Of a stretch of DNA of 64,000 nt, positions 1 through 11,197 are shown one piece after another. Made by a program: the position numbers and the translations under genes. Source of the DNA: Aedes albopictus. Its lineage: Eukaryota > Arthropoda > Insecta > Diptera > Culicidae. The stretch lies in assembly GCF_035046485.1 (NCBI RefSeq), contig NC_085137.1:500856536-500920535 (forward strand), in the 5' to 3' direction. Position 1 is the first letter of the stretch. Each line of letters begins with the position of its first letter. The notes below the pieces were generated by a model. It saw only the letters and a program-made list of their open reading frames with translations, had not been told where the DNA came from and searched no databases.

Positions 1-1445
1 AGGCTTCGAAAAGAGATTTTCAAATTTCATAAAGATCTTGTTAGAAGCTTTGTAGGAGCCTGCCAAGAGCTCCTAAGACAGCTTCCCAGAATTTTTTAGA
101 ACGCAATTCCAGAAGCTCCTGAAAGAGCTTCACCGAGATTTTTTAAAGAGCTTCAAAGAGAATTTTAAAAGAGCTTCCCAGAAGCTACTGAAAGAGCATT
201 CTAGAAATTTTTAAACGATCTAGAACTATTCAAGAATCTTACAACATAGGTTTCTAAATGCCTCTAAATAAGCTTTTGAAAGAGCTTCTAAGAAGCTTCT
301 AAGCGGACTTCACCAAGCTTCTAAAAAAACTTCCAAGAAGTTCCTGATATAACATCCCAGAAACTACTAACAGAGCTTCTCAGAAGCGCCTGATACAGCT
401 TCCCAGAGCCGAGGTTTTTGAAAGAAGCCCTCCAAAGAAACTTCTGAAAAAGCATCCTAAAATCTCTCTAAATGTCTTCCCACAGGCTTCGGAAAGAGAT
501 TTTCAAATTTCATGAAGATCTTGTTAGAAGCTTTGTATGAGCTTGCCAAGAGCTCCTAAGACAGCTTCCCATAATTTTTGAGAACACAATTCCAGAAGCT
601 CCTGAAAGAGCTTCGCCGATACTTTTGAAAAAGCTTCGAAGAGACTTTTAAAAGAGCTTCCCAGAAGCTATTCAAAAGGCTTTCTAGAAGTTTTTAAACG
701 AAGCTTCCCAAAACCTCCTGAAAGAGCTTTCATGCAGCCTCTGAAAGAGATTTCTAAAAGTTTTTAAAAGAGCTTTTCAGAAACTTAAAGAAGCTTTAAA
801 GATACGAAGCCAATAAATAACCAACTAAAAAGGTTTTAAAGGAGATACCCAAAAGCTTCTAGAACAACTTCCAAGATGCTGCTAAGAGAACTTCCCAGAA
901 GCTACCGACAGAGCTTACCAGATAGTACCAGATACCCCCAGGATTCCTAAAAACGCCGCCTAGATGTTTCTGAAAGCGCTCCATAGAAGCCACTGACAGA
1001 GCATCCCAAAACTTTCTGAAAGGTCCTCACAAACGCTTCTTGAAGAGATTTCCCAATGCATCAAAAAGATTCTTTAAAAACCTTTTCTAAATGAGCTTCC
1101 CAGAAGCTCATGAAACAGTTTCCCAGAAGTTCTTGAAAGAGCTTTCCGGAAGCTCATTAAAGAGCTTCACAGATGTTTCTGAACATCCAAGAGGTTCTTA
1201 AAAGAGCTTTGCTGAGGCTTGTAAAAGAGCATCTCAAAAGCTTCTTGGGAGCCTTCTAGAAGCTTCTGTAAGAGTTTCCCAGGGAAGCTCTTGAAATAAC
1301 TTCCCAGCAGCTCCCGAAAACAGATTCCCAACTGCTTTTTAAATAGCTTCCCAGATGTTTATTAGGGAACGCTTAAGCGGTTAAAAAAAGTTTCCCAGAA
1401 TCTTCTGAAAGGTATTCACAGATGTTTCTGCAGGAGCCCGAATGG
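1..1445. repeat. Degenerate 12/24-bp array, AGCTTCCCAGAAG type
   Basis: The segment is built of variants of two alternating 12-mers close to GAGCTTCCCAGA and AGCTCCTGAAAG, giving a 24-bp visible period with many substitutions and small indels. A higher-order duplication lies on top: the block starting at base 1 (AGGCTTCGAAAAGAG) recurs at 484 (AGGCTTCGGAAAGAG) and stays alignable for about 220 bp, so the larger period is about 483 bp. No long open frame survives. The array is cut by the left window edge. This is a decayed minisatellite, not a gene. Confidence 0.85.
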
Positions 1446-1550
1446 TTCAAAAAGCGAGCAATATACAGAGCCAGATGATGGACTGACGAGTGGCCAAATA
1501 AGTGTGGTCAAAAATAAGAATTAGGAATGATTTTTTTTTTAGATTTTTTT

Positions 1551-1772
1551 AGTCTAGTCTAGTCTAGTCTAGTCTAGTCTACACATACACAGCCATTCAT
1601 TGAAAGAATCCTGGAGAATGATGGAATCGACTAGTTCCATCATTCTTCTTGTCATTATTAATGATTGCAGTACATTGGAGATGCATTACAAGCATTGAAG
1701 CGGCCAGGCCTACTGTGCAGCGTTTTTAATACAACAATAAAGACAATGAGTGGGGACATCTCGTACCAACCG
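1551..1772 (-). mobile_element. Dispersed repeat with (AGTCT)n end, copy 1
   Basis: Six AGTCT pentamers (1551-1580) are followed by about 190 bp ending GGGGACATCTCGTACCAACCG. A second copy lies at 39533-39730 in the same orientation, clearly homologous throughout (shared ACACATACACAGCCATTCAT and TTGTCATTATTAATGATTG) but with only one pentamer-like unit. A microsatellite at one end suggests the 3' tail of a retroposon on the minus strand. That polarity and the family are inferred. No coding capacity is visible. Confidence 0.6.
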
Positions 1773-3890
1773 CTCAGTTTATGAAAAAGCAAAATTAAAA
1801 TATGGTAAGATTCGGTGGGGGTGACGATGCTAGGAAGGTTAATGTCACCCCTTGGTCCTTGGTCCTTGGTCCTTCCGGGGATGGAACACAGGTATTTAAT
1901 CCATGTCCTGGCCCTTATGCCTAGGCTTAAGCGCCTTTACTCGCTCTCTGAAAATAAGCTAAAAAGTTATGATCCCATGACCTCTCAATGTTGGCCCATC
2001 TTAAAAATGTAAATTTATTTTACGATTATGAATCTCCAAACTGATGAAAGCAATCAAATAGGAAAGATCTCACCGGTTTTACTGGTAAAAGTCCTGAAGT
2101 TGAAGCAGTTTTCCGTCAATCTTGATGCGCTCGATCCAATCAGCATAGTCATAACTTCCGGAATTTCTCCCAGATGTACATGCACACTTCAAATAACAAT
2201 ATCACAATTCCTTTGCCCAACACATTTTTCCCGCACTGTGTTTCCTTTCTTCGTCACAAAGCCGCACAACTTCTAAAAATTTGGTTCACTACCTTGAAAT
2301 AGAGTTTTAACAGCTTGTTTCTATGATATTTTACGTCGTCGTCGATTTGCATGCTGATTGTGACCGGCTCGCGTTCCATGCATCCAAAATCGTCATACTC
2401 ACGATGGTTGCTCTAAATCGCACGATTTTAAATTATTTTCACTGTTTAAATCTACTCGCGGTGCATAATTTTAAAAACCAATTATATCCACGGATTGCGT
2501 AACACTGTGTAATTCGAATGGAAAAACTCCATTTTTTCGGCCGAATCTAAAACCGAACGAGAGCGAAAAAATTTTTTTTTTTTTTTTTTTTAGATTTTTT
2601 TATGTAAGTTAACTTCAAATGATGTAAAACAAATAGTGAGTCAAGAATTTTAGGACGTCACTGAACGTGTCCAATTTTTCGTTGTTTTTTGAGTGAACGT
2701 AAAAAATCTTTGCATTTTTCCTATTTGTTTGTTGTTGATGAGCTCGTTCCATATATTAATGGAACGAGCTCACCAACAAACAATGTACACAAAAGACAGA
2801 AATGACTGAGCGATTTCTGAGCGACGTGCATCAAAAATTTCGCCGAAATTCTCTCACAGATCTTACTTGATGGTTATCTGTCACGACCCTCGAACGAAAT
2901 CTACTAGAAATTCTATTAGGTTCTCGTCAGGAATACGGTCGAAACTAAATCTTGTGAAAAGTAATTCAAATTCGTTGGGAGAACAATCAAAAATTTGCGT
3001 TAGGTTTGTTTGGAATTGTAGTGAGTAATAGAAGTAGGGGTGGTTGAGTTGACGAAAAAAACTGAGCTACGCAGTTTAAGGACAGGGAAAGCCCAGGTAT
3101 GAAACCACGGTCCTTTTGTATACGAATCTGAAGCTGTATCCTAGACATGTTTGTTACTCCTTTCATTGTGTATTTATTTCATACAATAAACTTAAACAAG
3201 CATTCATAACCACTTTTGAAAAGAATTCGACAAATTCTAGGAGTTTCACCGCTCAACTACTTATGAACTGCTCAAAGATTTAAGCCGACCTATAATTTAT
3301 TTCCCATCAACTTTTCTCTCGGAGAAATTCCGTTTGTTCTGCACCATCAAGTGTTAGGAATCCGACCCTTCTCACCCAAGTGATAAATGGCGATCGATTA
3401 AGCACTACTTATACTGTTGTGCTTAGGTCTCAAACTCAAACTCAGAGACGTCGACAAAGACGTCGTCGTTTCGCTTCCTGCTGCGGAATCTTTTCACTAG
3501 TTTTTCTCCGCCTACACGGCGATGGGATGGTCCGGTGTCAACACAAACAAAAGGCCCATTTCTTTTATTCTCGGAAATGTTTTTCTTAGCCATTCGTTAA
3601 GAGCCGCCCCGGTGACACTTTACCCAAACAGAGCGGATGAGCATCCATTCCACGCCTACGGAGCTGAAGGCGAACTGAATCTCTAGACGATTCTGTGTCG
3701 GTGTGCCCGTTACGGCAACCAATTGCGCTTGGATGATATGATAAATGTTGGTCGGCTAAAAATAGAAACAATTAATAGGATAATTTATCTCGGCCATATT
3801 GGTGGAAGGCTGGTCACGGCGGCGGTGATGATGGGAGAGGAAATTTAACCTGAACGAAACACCGTCGTGATTTGTTTGATTCAGTATCTT
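1773..3890. other. No gene recognised; AT-rich spacer
   Basis: I see no supported gene. The stretch holds a triple CTTGGTC-like heptamer repeat (about 1850-1875), a run of about 20 T at 2572-2591, and the hairpin listed separately. The 60-80-codon frames show no recognisable motif. A somewhat GC-richer part at 3360-3880 may be unique sequence. Confidence 0.5.
2725..2783. repeat. Short inverted repeat (hairpin) around ATGGAACGAGCTCA
   Basis: The left arm TGAGCTCGTTCCAT pairs with ATGGAACGAGCTCA across 6 nt (ATATTA), and pairing extends outward through TTGTTTGTTG / CAACAAACAA with a 3-nt bulge. GTGAGCTCGTTCCATG also occurs near 37327, so this may be the fused termini of a dispersed element. 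Confidence 0.8.
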
Positions 3891-4332
3891 CCCGACTAGA
3901 AAATCCTAACAAGAATATAACATAATTAAAACAAATCATGATATTTATAACTCATTGTGATATAATTATGTTCAACATCCTTGGTGTTTTGAAATACTAT
4001 AACTCAATTATATCACATTATGTTAGAAATGCTGTATGATAACTCATAGTAATATAATTTAGTTTTGATTCTTTGACATTTGGACAATGATCTAACAAAG
4101 TTGCATCACATTATGATAGAAACTAGTTATCCTGAATATCACGTTTTGATATAAATTTGAACCGATCATAACAAAATAAGATATTATCTTGATTAGACCA
4201 GTGTACTTTTTGTTACAATTTTAGTTATTTTAACATCATCCTGCATCTAGTTTATAATAAAAAAAGTTATAGAAAAATATTATAACATCATAACACAATA
4301 TGATATAATCTTGATATAATTTTCCGGTCGGG
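3891..4332. mobile_element. AT-rich MITE with CCCGACTAGAAAAT ends
   Basis: The left end CCCGACTAGAAAAT is mirrored by ATTTTCCGGTCGGG at the right end, enclosing about 440 bp rich in ATAACA/TGTTAT and GATATAAT words. The subterminal sequence around TTTAGTTATTTTAACATCAT recurs at 44219-44245 in another element of the family, and 42890-43554 has similar ends. No transposase frame is present, so it is non-autonomous. The superfamily is not assigned because I cannot fix a target-site duplication. Confidence 0.7.
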
Positions 4333-4958
4333 TTGACGGTGCCCGTGGTGCCGTATCCGTATGGTTTCCAGTCAGATAGATAAGTCTGCTGCCGCGCGGC
4401 CCATGAATTGTGCATATAAATTATTAATTAAACAAATTCCGGCCCACATCATTTGCCGGAGGAGGAGGAGAACTCGTTGTTTCACGACGCTCTATACAAA
4501 CCATCAATTTACACTTTATTGGCACGGGTTTCGAATCAAACCTCGTGTGTGATTAGGATGGAAGTGAGGATGAGCCGGCTCATTCGATTGTTTGTTATAC
4601 GGTGAGGGTAATTACGGGTTTCAGTCAACGGCGAGGTCGGCAGAATCCAGAATTAGCTGAACATGTTGCTTTAAGTTTGAATTAACGTCATCTAGGAGGA
4701 AGTGGGGGAGATTCTTTGGCTTCTCCGCGTGTGTTTGTGGGTCCATAGTAAAAAAAACGCAGTGAAAACTAAACACATACTCTCTACAGAGGCACCACGA
4801 CCCGCATCGTAGTTGAATGCACGCTCGTTTCATAAGCGGATGGGCATGTGTTTGATTCCCAGCTGCAGAACTTGTAACTTTTCGTTGAGTAGCATTTTCC
4901 CTGAGGAGTGATTGATATTGGCCCTCTTCTGATTCCATCGCTTTCAAACCCACATACG
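4333..4958. other. No gene recognised
   Basis: This is mixed-composition sequence with a GGAGGAGGAG run near 4460. Frames crossing 4621-5208 owe their length partly to the neighbouring 12-bp array, and I do not support a coding call. Confidence 0.4.
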
Positions 4959-5262
4959 AATCCATGGGTGAATTCTGAGAGGAATGTTCGGAGAAATTCC
5001 GAAAGGAATCCCTGGCAGAATTTAAGTCTTCGAAAGAATCTTGGAGAAAATTCCAGGAATAATTCCAAGAGGGATCCCCGGAGTAATCTTGGGTGGAATC
5101 CCATAAGAAATCTATATGAGAATGCCCGAAGGAAAACCCCTGAAAGAATCCCAGAAGAAATCCGTGGAGCAATATCTGCAGGAATCCCTGGAAGAGTACT
5201 TCAAGCAATATGTGGAGAAACCCGCAATGAAATCACTAGAGATGATTCTCGTTAGGAACACA
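4959..5262. repeat. Degenerate 12-bp-period array
   Basis: The sequence parses into 12-mers of GAATCCCTGGAA / GAGTACTTCAAG / CAATATGTGGAG type. Because 12 is a multiple of 3, overlapping open frames arise on both strands. The plus-strand frame at 5116 translates to a Glu/Lys/Leu-rich tetrapeptide-periodic peptide. I treat these frames as by-products of the repeat. Confidence 0.75.
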
Positions 5263-5811
5263 GAGCCTATTGAGGCCATTATCTCCTTCTCGACAACTCC
5301 TACCCCAATCTCCTCGTGTCACCCACCGAACGGTCTGCAAGCAACCTTAGGGAAATTCGTGTAATCAACCCCGGTGGGAACTTTTGGCTGACAAGGAAGG
5401 CTGTTCTCCAAGATGAGCAGTTCAATACAGCGTCCGTCCCCAATCCCCATGTTAGGAGCGGCTGATCAACGTTCGAGTAGCAGTTAAGGATTCTAAGCTC
5501 AACTATGTACCATGGTCCTCCGGAAAGTAGGGAGCCAACCGTTAAAACCAATTGCAGTGGAAAGTCAGCAACAGAGTAAATACGAACCGAGACCAACGGC
5601 AACGACTCCAGCGAACTCCAGCGATTAGTAACTTGGTATATTGAATTGTTGAACTATCAATCTCTCAGCTTTATCAGAAGCATCCGCATACTTGCCGAAC
5701 TCCTGAAGAAGCGCGGATTCAGCATCGTTGGTTTGATCTTGAGACAAGTTATTTAAAACTTAGAATCTTTGTGAAAAAAAAACACTATAATTTTGCTTAG
5801 GAGTTTAGACA
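5263..5811. other. No gene recognised
   Basis: Unassigned sequence between an array and the tandem family that starts at 5812. The minus-strand 100-codon frame at 5300-5602 has no motif I recognise. Confidence 0.4.
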
Positions 5812-6900
5812 TTTTTGCCTTTCTCGTACACCAAGTGTAATAGAAAGGCTATATGTTAAATTCAAAAATGATTTTTGATAGAAGGCTCGGAAGATCAAGT
5901 CACATATATCATCGGTCCAGCCCTTCCGGAGTTATTGCCATTTAGGTGTTCAGGACCGGTACCCCAGAAAGGGGCCAAATATGAAAATGCTACAAACCCA
6001 TGCGACACATCGAGCCGCAGCATTTTCGATAACCTGATGTGCAGTTAGGAAGAAAATAGTTTAAGACCATATTTGGGAAAACTAGTAGTATTCCGGAACT
6101 GGTGTCCCGCCGGATGTGGACAAATGTAAAAGAAAACCAAACCCAGATATGCGACACTCCAAATGGCTTTTAGGTAACCTGATGAACGAATAACAAGAAA
6201 TAAATCTTTAACCATATTTGGGAAAACCAGTATTGTCCCGGAACCAGTTCCGGGTGTCCCGTCGGAAGTGGTCAAATGATGAATCTAAACTATGGAAATA
6301 AATCCTTGCATGTGGCACATTAAATAGCGGCTTTTTCGGTAATCCGAAGAAGGTCAACAAGAAAATAGTCTCAGAGCACATCTAAGACTACAGGTAATGT
6401 CTATGATCCGGTTTTGGGTGTCTCGTCGGAAGTGGCCAATTGTAAAAATTAACCAAACCCATGCATGTGACCCATCAATTCGCGATTCTTTTAGAAACCT
6501 GATTAACTGTTAGCAAGAAACTAGTCTCAGACCATATTTGCTAGAATCAGTACTGTCCCAGAATCGGTTCCGGGTGTCCCGCTGGAAGTGGTAAAATGTA
6601 GAATTGAACAAAATTCACGCATGCGATACAACAAATAGCAGTTGTTCGATAACCTAATGACCGGTTAGTAAGAAAATAGTCTCATACCATATTTGGGACA
6701 ACCGGTAGCGTCATGGAATCGGTTCTGAGTGTCCCACCGAAAGTGGTCACGAAACCCATGCACGCACCACATCAAATCGTGGCTTTTTCGATAACCCAAT
6801 TAACGGTTAACAATAAAATAGTCTCAGTCTCTCATATTAGAGACTACCGGTTGTGTTGCAGGACCAGCTTTTGGTGCTTCGTCGGCATTACGAAAGGGAA
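5812..6900. repeat. Tandem family, about 155-bp period, leader CCTTTCTCGTACACCAAGTG
   Basis: A leader with CTTTCTCGTACACCAAG is followed by about six diverged tandem units. The marker GTGTCCCGTCGGAAGTGG (variants) falls near 6101, 6254, 6418, 6569, 6728 and 6871, giving spacings of about 140-165 bp. Each unit also holds CCCATGC..CGACACATC, a TTTTTCGATAACCTGATG-like stretch and CAGACCATATTTGGGA. A relative with the same leader lies at 41262-42460. No coding potential is seen. Confidence 0.75.
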
Positions 6901-7559
6901 CAAAATCAATGCAAGCGATGAGTATGTGTAAGACAACGAAACCTTAACAAAACTAAAGTGATCTCATAAATCACACCATTTTAGATTACTGTGTAAGATA
7001 TTAATGCGACTGATTGAGCCCTCACGCTTTGTAATGTGGTTGAAATTTGAATGGGATTAAGTGTTGAAAATTTCACTTGCACGCATTTTTGGTAATAAAA
7101 TATAACAGTAAGAAATTTATCGCTATGATTGTGAAAAAAGTTATATCCTAGCCTGTAATTATTGTCTTGATATTGATCGGCCGCTAAAGATAGTGAAGGT
7201 TGTCAAGCAGTTAATTGAGAGGTGTAACATTTTTCTATACGTCGAAATATGTGCTATCAATAAGTTTCTCAATTTAATGATGGCTTTGATAAAACTCTTG
7301 CTTTTCTAACTAAAGCATACTCTGGATTCAGAAACACTTCGGTTTACGTCGACAGAAACATCAAGATTACGTATTCGCCGGGAAAGGCACTATCACCACT
7401 AGGTAGATTGATCTGGGTTTTTTTTTAGAGAACATTCAATACAATAAAATTTTGTATTTGAATTTGTATTTATCCAAGACCTGTTTTTTTTTTCAATTCC
7501 AACGATGATTCTACCGACATTTTGTAGTTTCGTTGAGTTTCCTAAAATTTCAACAAGGC
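6901..7559. other. No gene recognised; AT-rich spacer
   Basis: AT-rich, with T runs near 7420 and 7482. No repeat copy, RNA gene or convincing frame was found. Confidence 0.4.
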
Positions 7560-9360
7560 TTTTTTTCAGAAATTTTCAAAAATCACTTTAGGAGCTTTAC
7601 CCTGAATTCTGTATGCAATTTGTTCCGAATATTTTATGAAAGATTCTTCTAGAACTTTCTTTTAAGATTCCTCTTTGAAATCTTAGGAGGAAAACCTGTT
7701 ATATTTTCAAGATTTGCTTAAGGGAGTAATCACAAGATGTCTCCAGTAATTCATTCTATGATTTGTTTTAAAAGTTCCTTCCCCTAAGAAATTTCTCCAA
7801 GGATTCATCCGGAAGTCAGGCCCGTGCACGGAAAAGGCGGAAAGGAAGGGGGTTATCGTATTACTGGTAAAAGGCGAAGGGACACTTGGTATGTAAATGA
7901 CAATTTTCTTCAGACGTTCCTCTGAGGATTTCTCCAGAATTTCGCCGAAGTTTCTTCTAAAGAATCCTAATGAATGTTCACAAAATATTTGTCAAAGAAT
8001 TTAACTTGAAAGTCTGTTCTTCTAAAAATTCAGTCAGGTATTGCTGCGAGAAATTCCTCAGAAAATGATAAATATTTCCGGACATTTCTCCAGGAATATT
8101 TTCGTCCTTTGTGTTTTTTGGGAATGTCTCAAACAATGTCCTCAAACAATGAAAATCCTGCTAGAATTCCTCTAAAGGATTCTGCTAGAACTTCTCAAAG
8201 CGCGCTTTCAATAACTCCAAGGATTTTTCTAGTGATCCCTGCAGATATTCCTTCGAAGATTCTTCCAGAAAATCTTCCATCAAATGCTTACAAATTTACT
8301 CCGAGGACAGAAAATTTACAAATCCAAAGATTCCTCTTTAATTTTCTTCGAATTTTGACTGTTGGTGATTATGTTGGTATTGGGGTTATTCCTCCAAAGG
8401 CTGAACGCCATACCTCTTTAATTTTCTTTTAGATATACCAGCCTTCTTTATGAATTTGAACGACTGTGGGCATTCTTCCGACTTTTGCAGTCAGTAACAG
8501 CAGAGTTGGCCTCAAATTCCGACGATTTCAGGTCATTTTAAACCTTTTTACGAGATTTCAAAATAGGAACAAATTCTTCAGTTGATAAGCAATCAGATTT
8601 ATCAATTTATTTTAGGTTTCCTCCAAAAAATCTTCTGGGAAGTATTCCAAACATTTCTCTAAAACTATCTCCGAGGATTCCTCTGAAAAAATCTGCAAGG
8701 ATTCCTTCCAACTTTTGAACAATTTTCGACAGAAGTTTTTTCAAAAAAACATGGTCCCTGATTCTACACGGGATCCTCAAGAAATTCCTTCGAGAAGTCC
8801 TTTAGAAACATTTACGAAAATTCCTCGAAACATTGCTTCTCCAGAAGATCATACCAGAATTCCTTCTGAAGCTCCCTAGAGGATTCATATAAAACTTCCT
8901 ACGAGGATTCCAATAAACAATTTCCTCCAGAATTTTCTCCTGAACTACGTTCAAGGAATCCTTCGCTGATTTCTTCGGGGAATTCTCTAGAGAAGTTCCT
9001 TTGAGAATTTCTCCAGATATTGCCCCGAGAGGTTCTCCTGAAATTCCAAAGAAAATTCTCTCAACAAATCCTGAAAATATTGCGATGACTCCGTTAGAAA
9101 TTCTTATGAAGATTGCTCAAGAATATAACTCTAACATTTCTTCTGTAATGCCTGAGAGGATCTATTCAGAAATCTCTCGGTAGTTTACTAAAATCTTTTG
9201 AAGAGTTCCTCAGATCTTTCTTTAGAAATTACTTAAAAGATTCTCCAGCAATTCATCTGAGGATTTTTCCAAGAATATTTCTAAAGACATCATCACAAAC
9301 TCCACCGAGGATTCTTCCGGAGAGATAACCTGGAATCTTTTCCTGAATTGGCTCTAGAAA
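7560..9360. repeat. Degenerate array, GATTCCTCTAGAAATTCCTC type
   Basis: A long run of diverged units with recurring ATTCCTC, TTCTCCAG, GAGGATTC and AGAATTTC words, broadly 12/24-27 bp periodic. It is interrupted at 7820-7900 and 8430-8620 by less repetitive sequence. Open frames at 8109-8432 and 9001-9183 translate to Pro/Ser/Ile-rich repeats (IPLKDS, IFLVIPADIPSKIL) of the kind produced by the 12-bp period, so I do not call them genes. Confidence 0.75.
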
Positions 9361-9441
9361 TAATAATATCTTCATATAATCAATATCTAAAAATTAATCA
9401 AAATGAAGAGTGCCATACAGGAATTTAAGAAACGTAGGAAA

Positions 9442-9556
9442 ACTTGAAACTATCCTGACGAAAAGTTTTGATCGCCCGGAGCGGGAATCGAACCCTCATC
9501 CCATAGCATTGTGCGATTAGAAAATTTGGTGACCTTAACCGCACGGCTACTAGGCT
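9442..9556 (-). mobile_element. tRNA-derived SINE fragment
   Basis: On the minus strand a tRNA-like head starts near 9555, with an A-box-like TAGTAGCCGTGCGG and a B box GGTTCGATTCC at about 9487-9497. It is followed by GCGATCAAAACTTTTCGTC. A similar B box plus AAAACTTTTCGTC arrangement occurs at 18700-18830, which suggests one SINE family. A functional tRNA is unlikely because the 3' acceptor strand is not matched. No target duplication was found. Confidence 0.6.
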
Positions 9557-9689
9557 TGATATACTCTTGGATTGAAAGTGTTCTTTGGAAAATCTTGACA
9601 TGTTGCGGCAAAACTATATGAATTCTTTCTTTACAAAATCAACTAAATCTTGGAAAAAACTGAACTTTAACTTCAGCATGATCAACGAG

Positions 9690-11197
9690 TACAATTATCA
9701 TACCGATGACAAGGATCGATGCATCGACAACGTGTAGCTCGAACGCATGTACGATTGAAAAGGTAAGCGAATACAAGTTGACGAACGAAAACAGTCTACG
9801 ACTTATTGATTTCACCGCCTCCAAAAATTGCCATTCGTCTCCAACACAGCCTCCCTTATCGTTACCCCTAAAGATCACCACAGCAGACGGAATCGCAAAT
9901 TGCACGTTCTGATTGATGAACGGCGTTTTTCCGACATTATCGACGCCAGAACCTATCGTGACGCTAGCATGGACTCTGACAACTAGGTCTGATGATGGTC
10001 AAACTTCCCGTCATCAACAATATACGGTACCGGCGACTGCCGCGGTACAACCTAGAGCTACTGAAGTAAGAGGATATCGCCTCAGCATACGCGCAGAGTC
10101 TCGAGATGGAGTTGCCAGGCGAGGATGAACTCGATGTGGCCCCTCTCAAGGACTGCTGGAGTACAACAAAAGCAGCTGACGAAACAGATGGTTCGACGAC
10201 AAGTACAGAACCATTTTTGAGGAACGCAGAACGCAGTGCTGGCGGTAATGCTGCAGCAAGGAACCCGACAGAACGTGGAACGCTACAAGCAGAAGTGAAA
10301 ACAACAGACCTACCTATTTCAGGAGAAAAAAGCGCCGATTGAAAGATGTAGAGTTCGCAGAAATGGAACTGCTGTAACACAAGAAACACGCAAGTTTTAC
10401 CAGAAGCTCAATGTATCCCGCAACCGCTTCGTGCTGCGAACTGAAATATGCAGGGATAAGGACGGAAACCTCTTGATGGACGGACGTGAGGTGACCAAAA
10501 GGTGGAATCAGAACTTCAATGATCACCTGAATGGCGTGTAGAATGAAGACACGGGAGCCCACGGCAACGGAGGAAACGGCTACGCCAGTTCAGCAGAAGA
10601 CAAAAAATGAGCCAACTTTCACGCTGAGAGAAGTGAAGGATGCCATTCACCAGTTCAAATCAACAAAGCAGCTGGTAAGGATGGTATCGCAGCTGAACTC
10701 ATTTCAAGATGGGCCCAGAAAAGTTGGCCACTTGTCTGCATCGGTTGATAGTCAGGATCTGGGAAACTGAACCTGAAGCTAACAGAGGAGTAGAAGGAAT
10801 GAGTAATATGCCCTATTCACAAGAAAGGCAACTATTTGGAATGTAAGAACTTCCGAATGATCACCATCTTGAAAGCTGCCAACAAAATGCTATCCCAGAT
10901 CACCTTTCGTTGTTAGTCTCCTCAAACAAATGCATTTGTAGGAAGTTATCAAGCCGGCCTCACCGATGGCCGGTCGACAACGGACCAGATATTCACCGTA
11001 CAGCAAATCCTCCTCGGGTAAATTATCTAGTTCATTCGGATCTCGCCAGGGACTGCGACAAGATGACGGATTCTCATACCTTCTTTTCAACGTCGCTTTA
11101 GAAGCTGTAATGAAACGAGCCAGGCTAACCAGCCGGTGTACGATTTTCACCAAATCCGGTGAACTTGTGTGCTTTGCAGACGTTATTATCGCTAGTT
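9690..11197 (+). pseudogene. RTE-like non-LTR retrotransposon, decayed copy 1
   Basis: Order: end of an AP-type endonuclease, linker, reverse transcriptase. At 9903-9983 one frame reads HVLIDERRFSDII..SMDSDN followed by a stop, matching the endonuclease C-terminus in which SDH is expected; the catalytic His codon is Asn here. Linker traces with multiple frameshifts and stops run 10100-10540. RT begins near 10810 (CPIHKKGN) with the GRSTTDQIFTVQQILL block at about 10970-11016. It then jumps to GSRQGLRQDDG (11038 on), indicating an internal deletion, and ends at a CFADV motif where FADD is expected. Certainly non-functional. The RTE assignment is from motif resemblance only. Confidence 0.8.

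Noticed and set aside
4621..5208. 195-codon minus-strand ORF, the longest in the window
   Set aside because: The N-terminal part (LFQGFLQILLHGFLLGFFQGF) is the translated 12-bp array and the rest has no recognisable domain.
10106..10342. Stand-alone small gene
   Set aside because: The frame lies between endonuclease and RT remnants and is an out-of-frame reading of the RTE linker.
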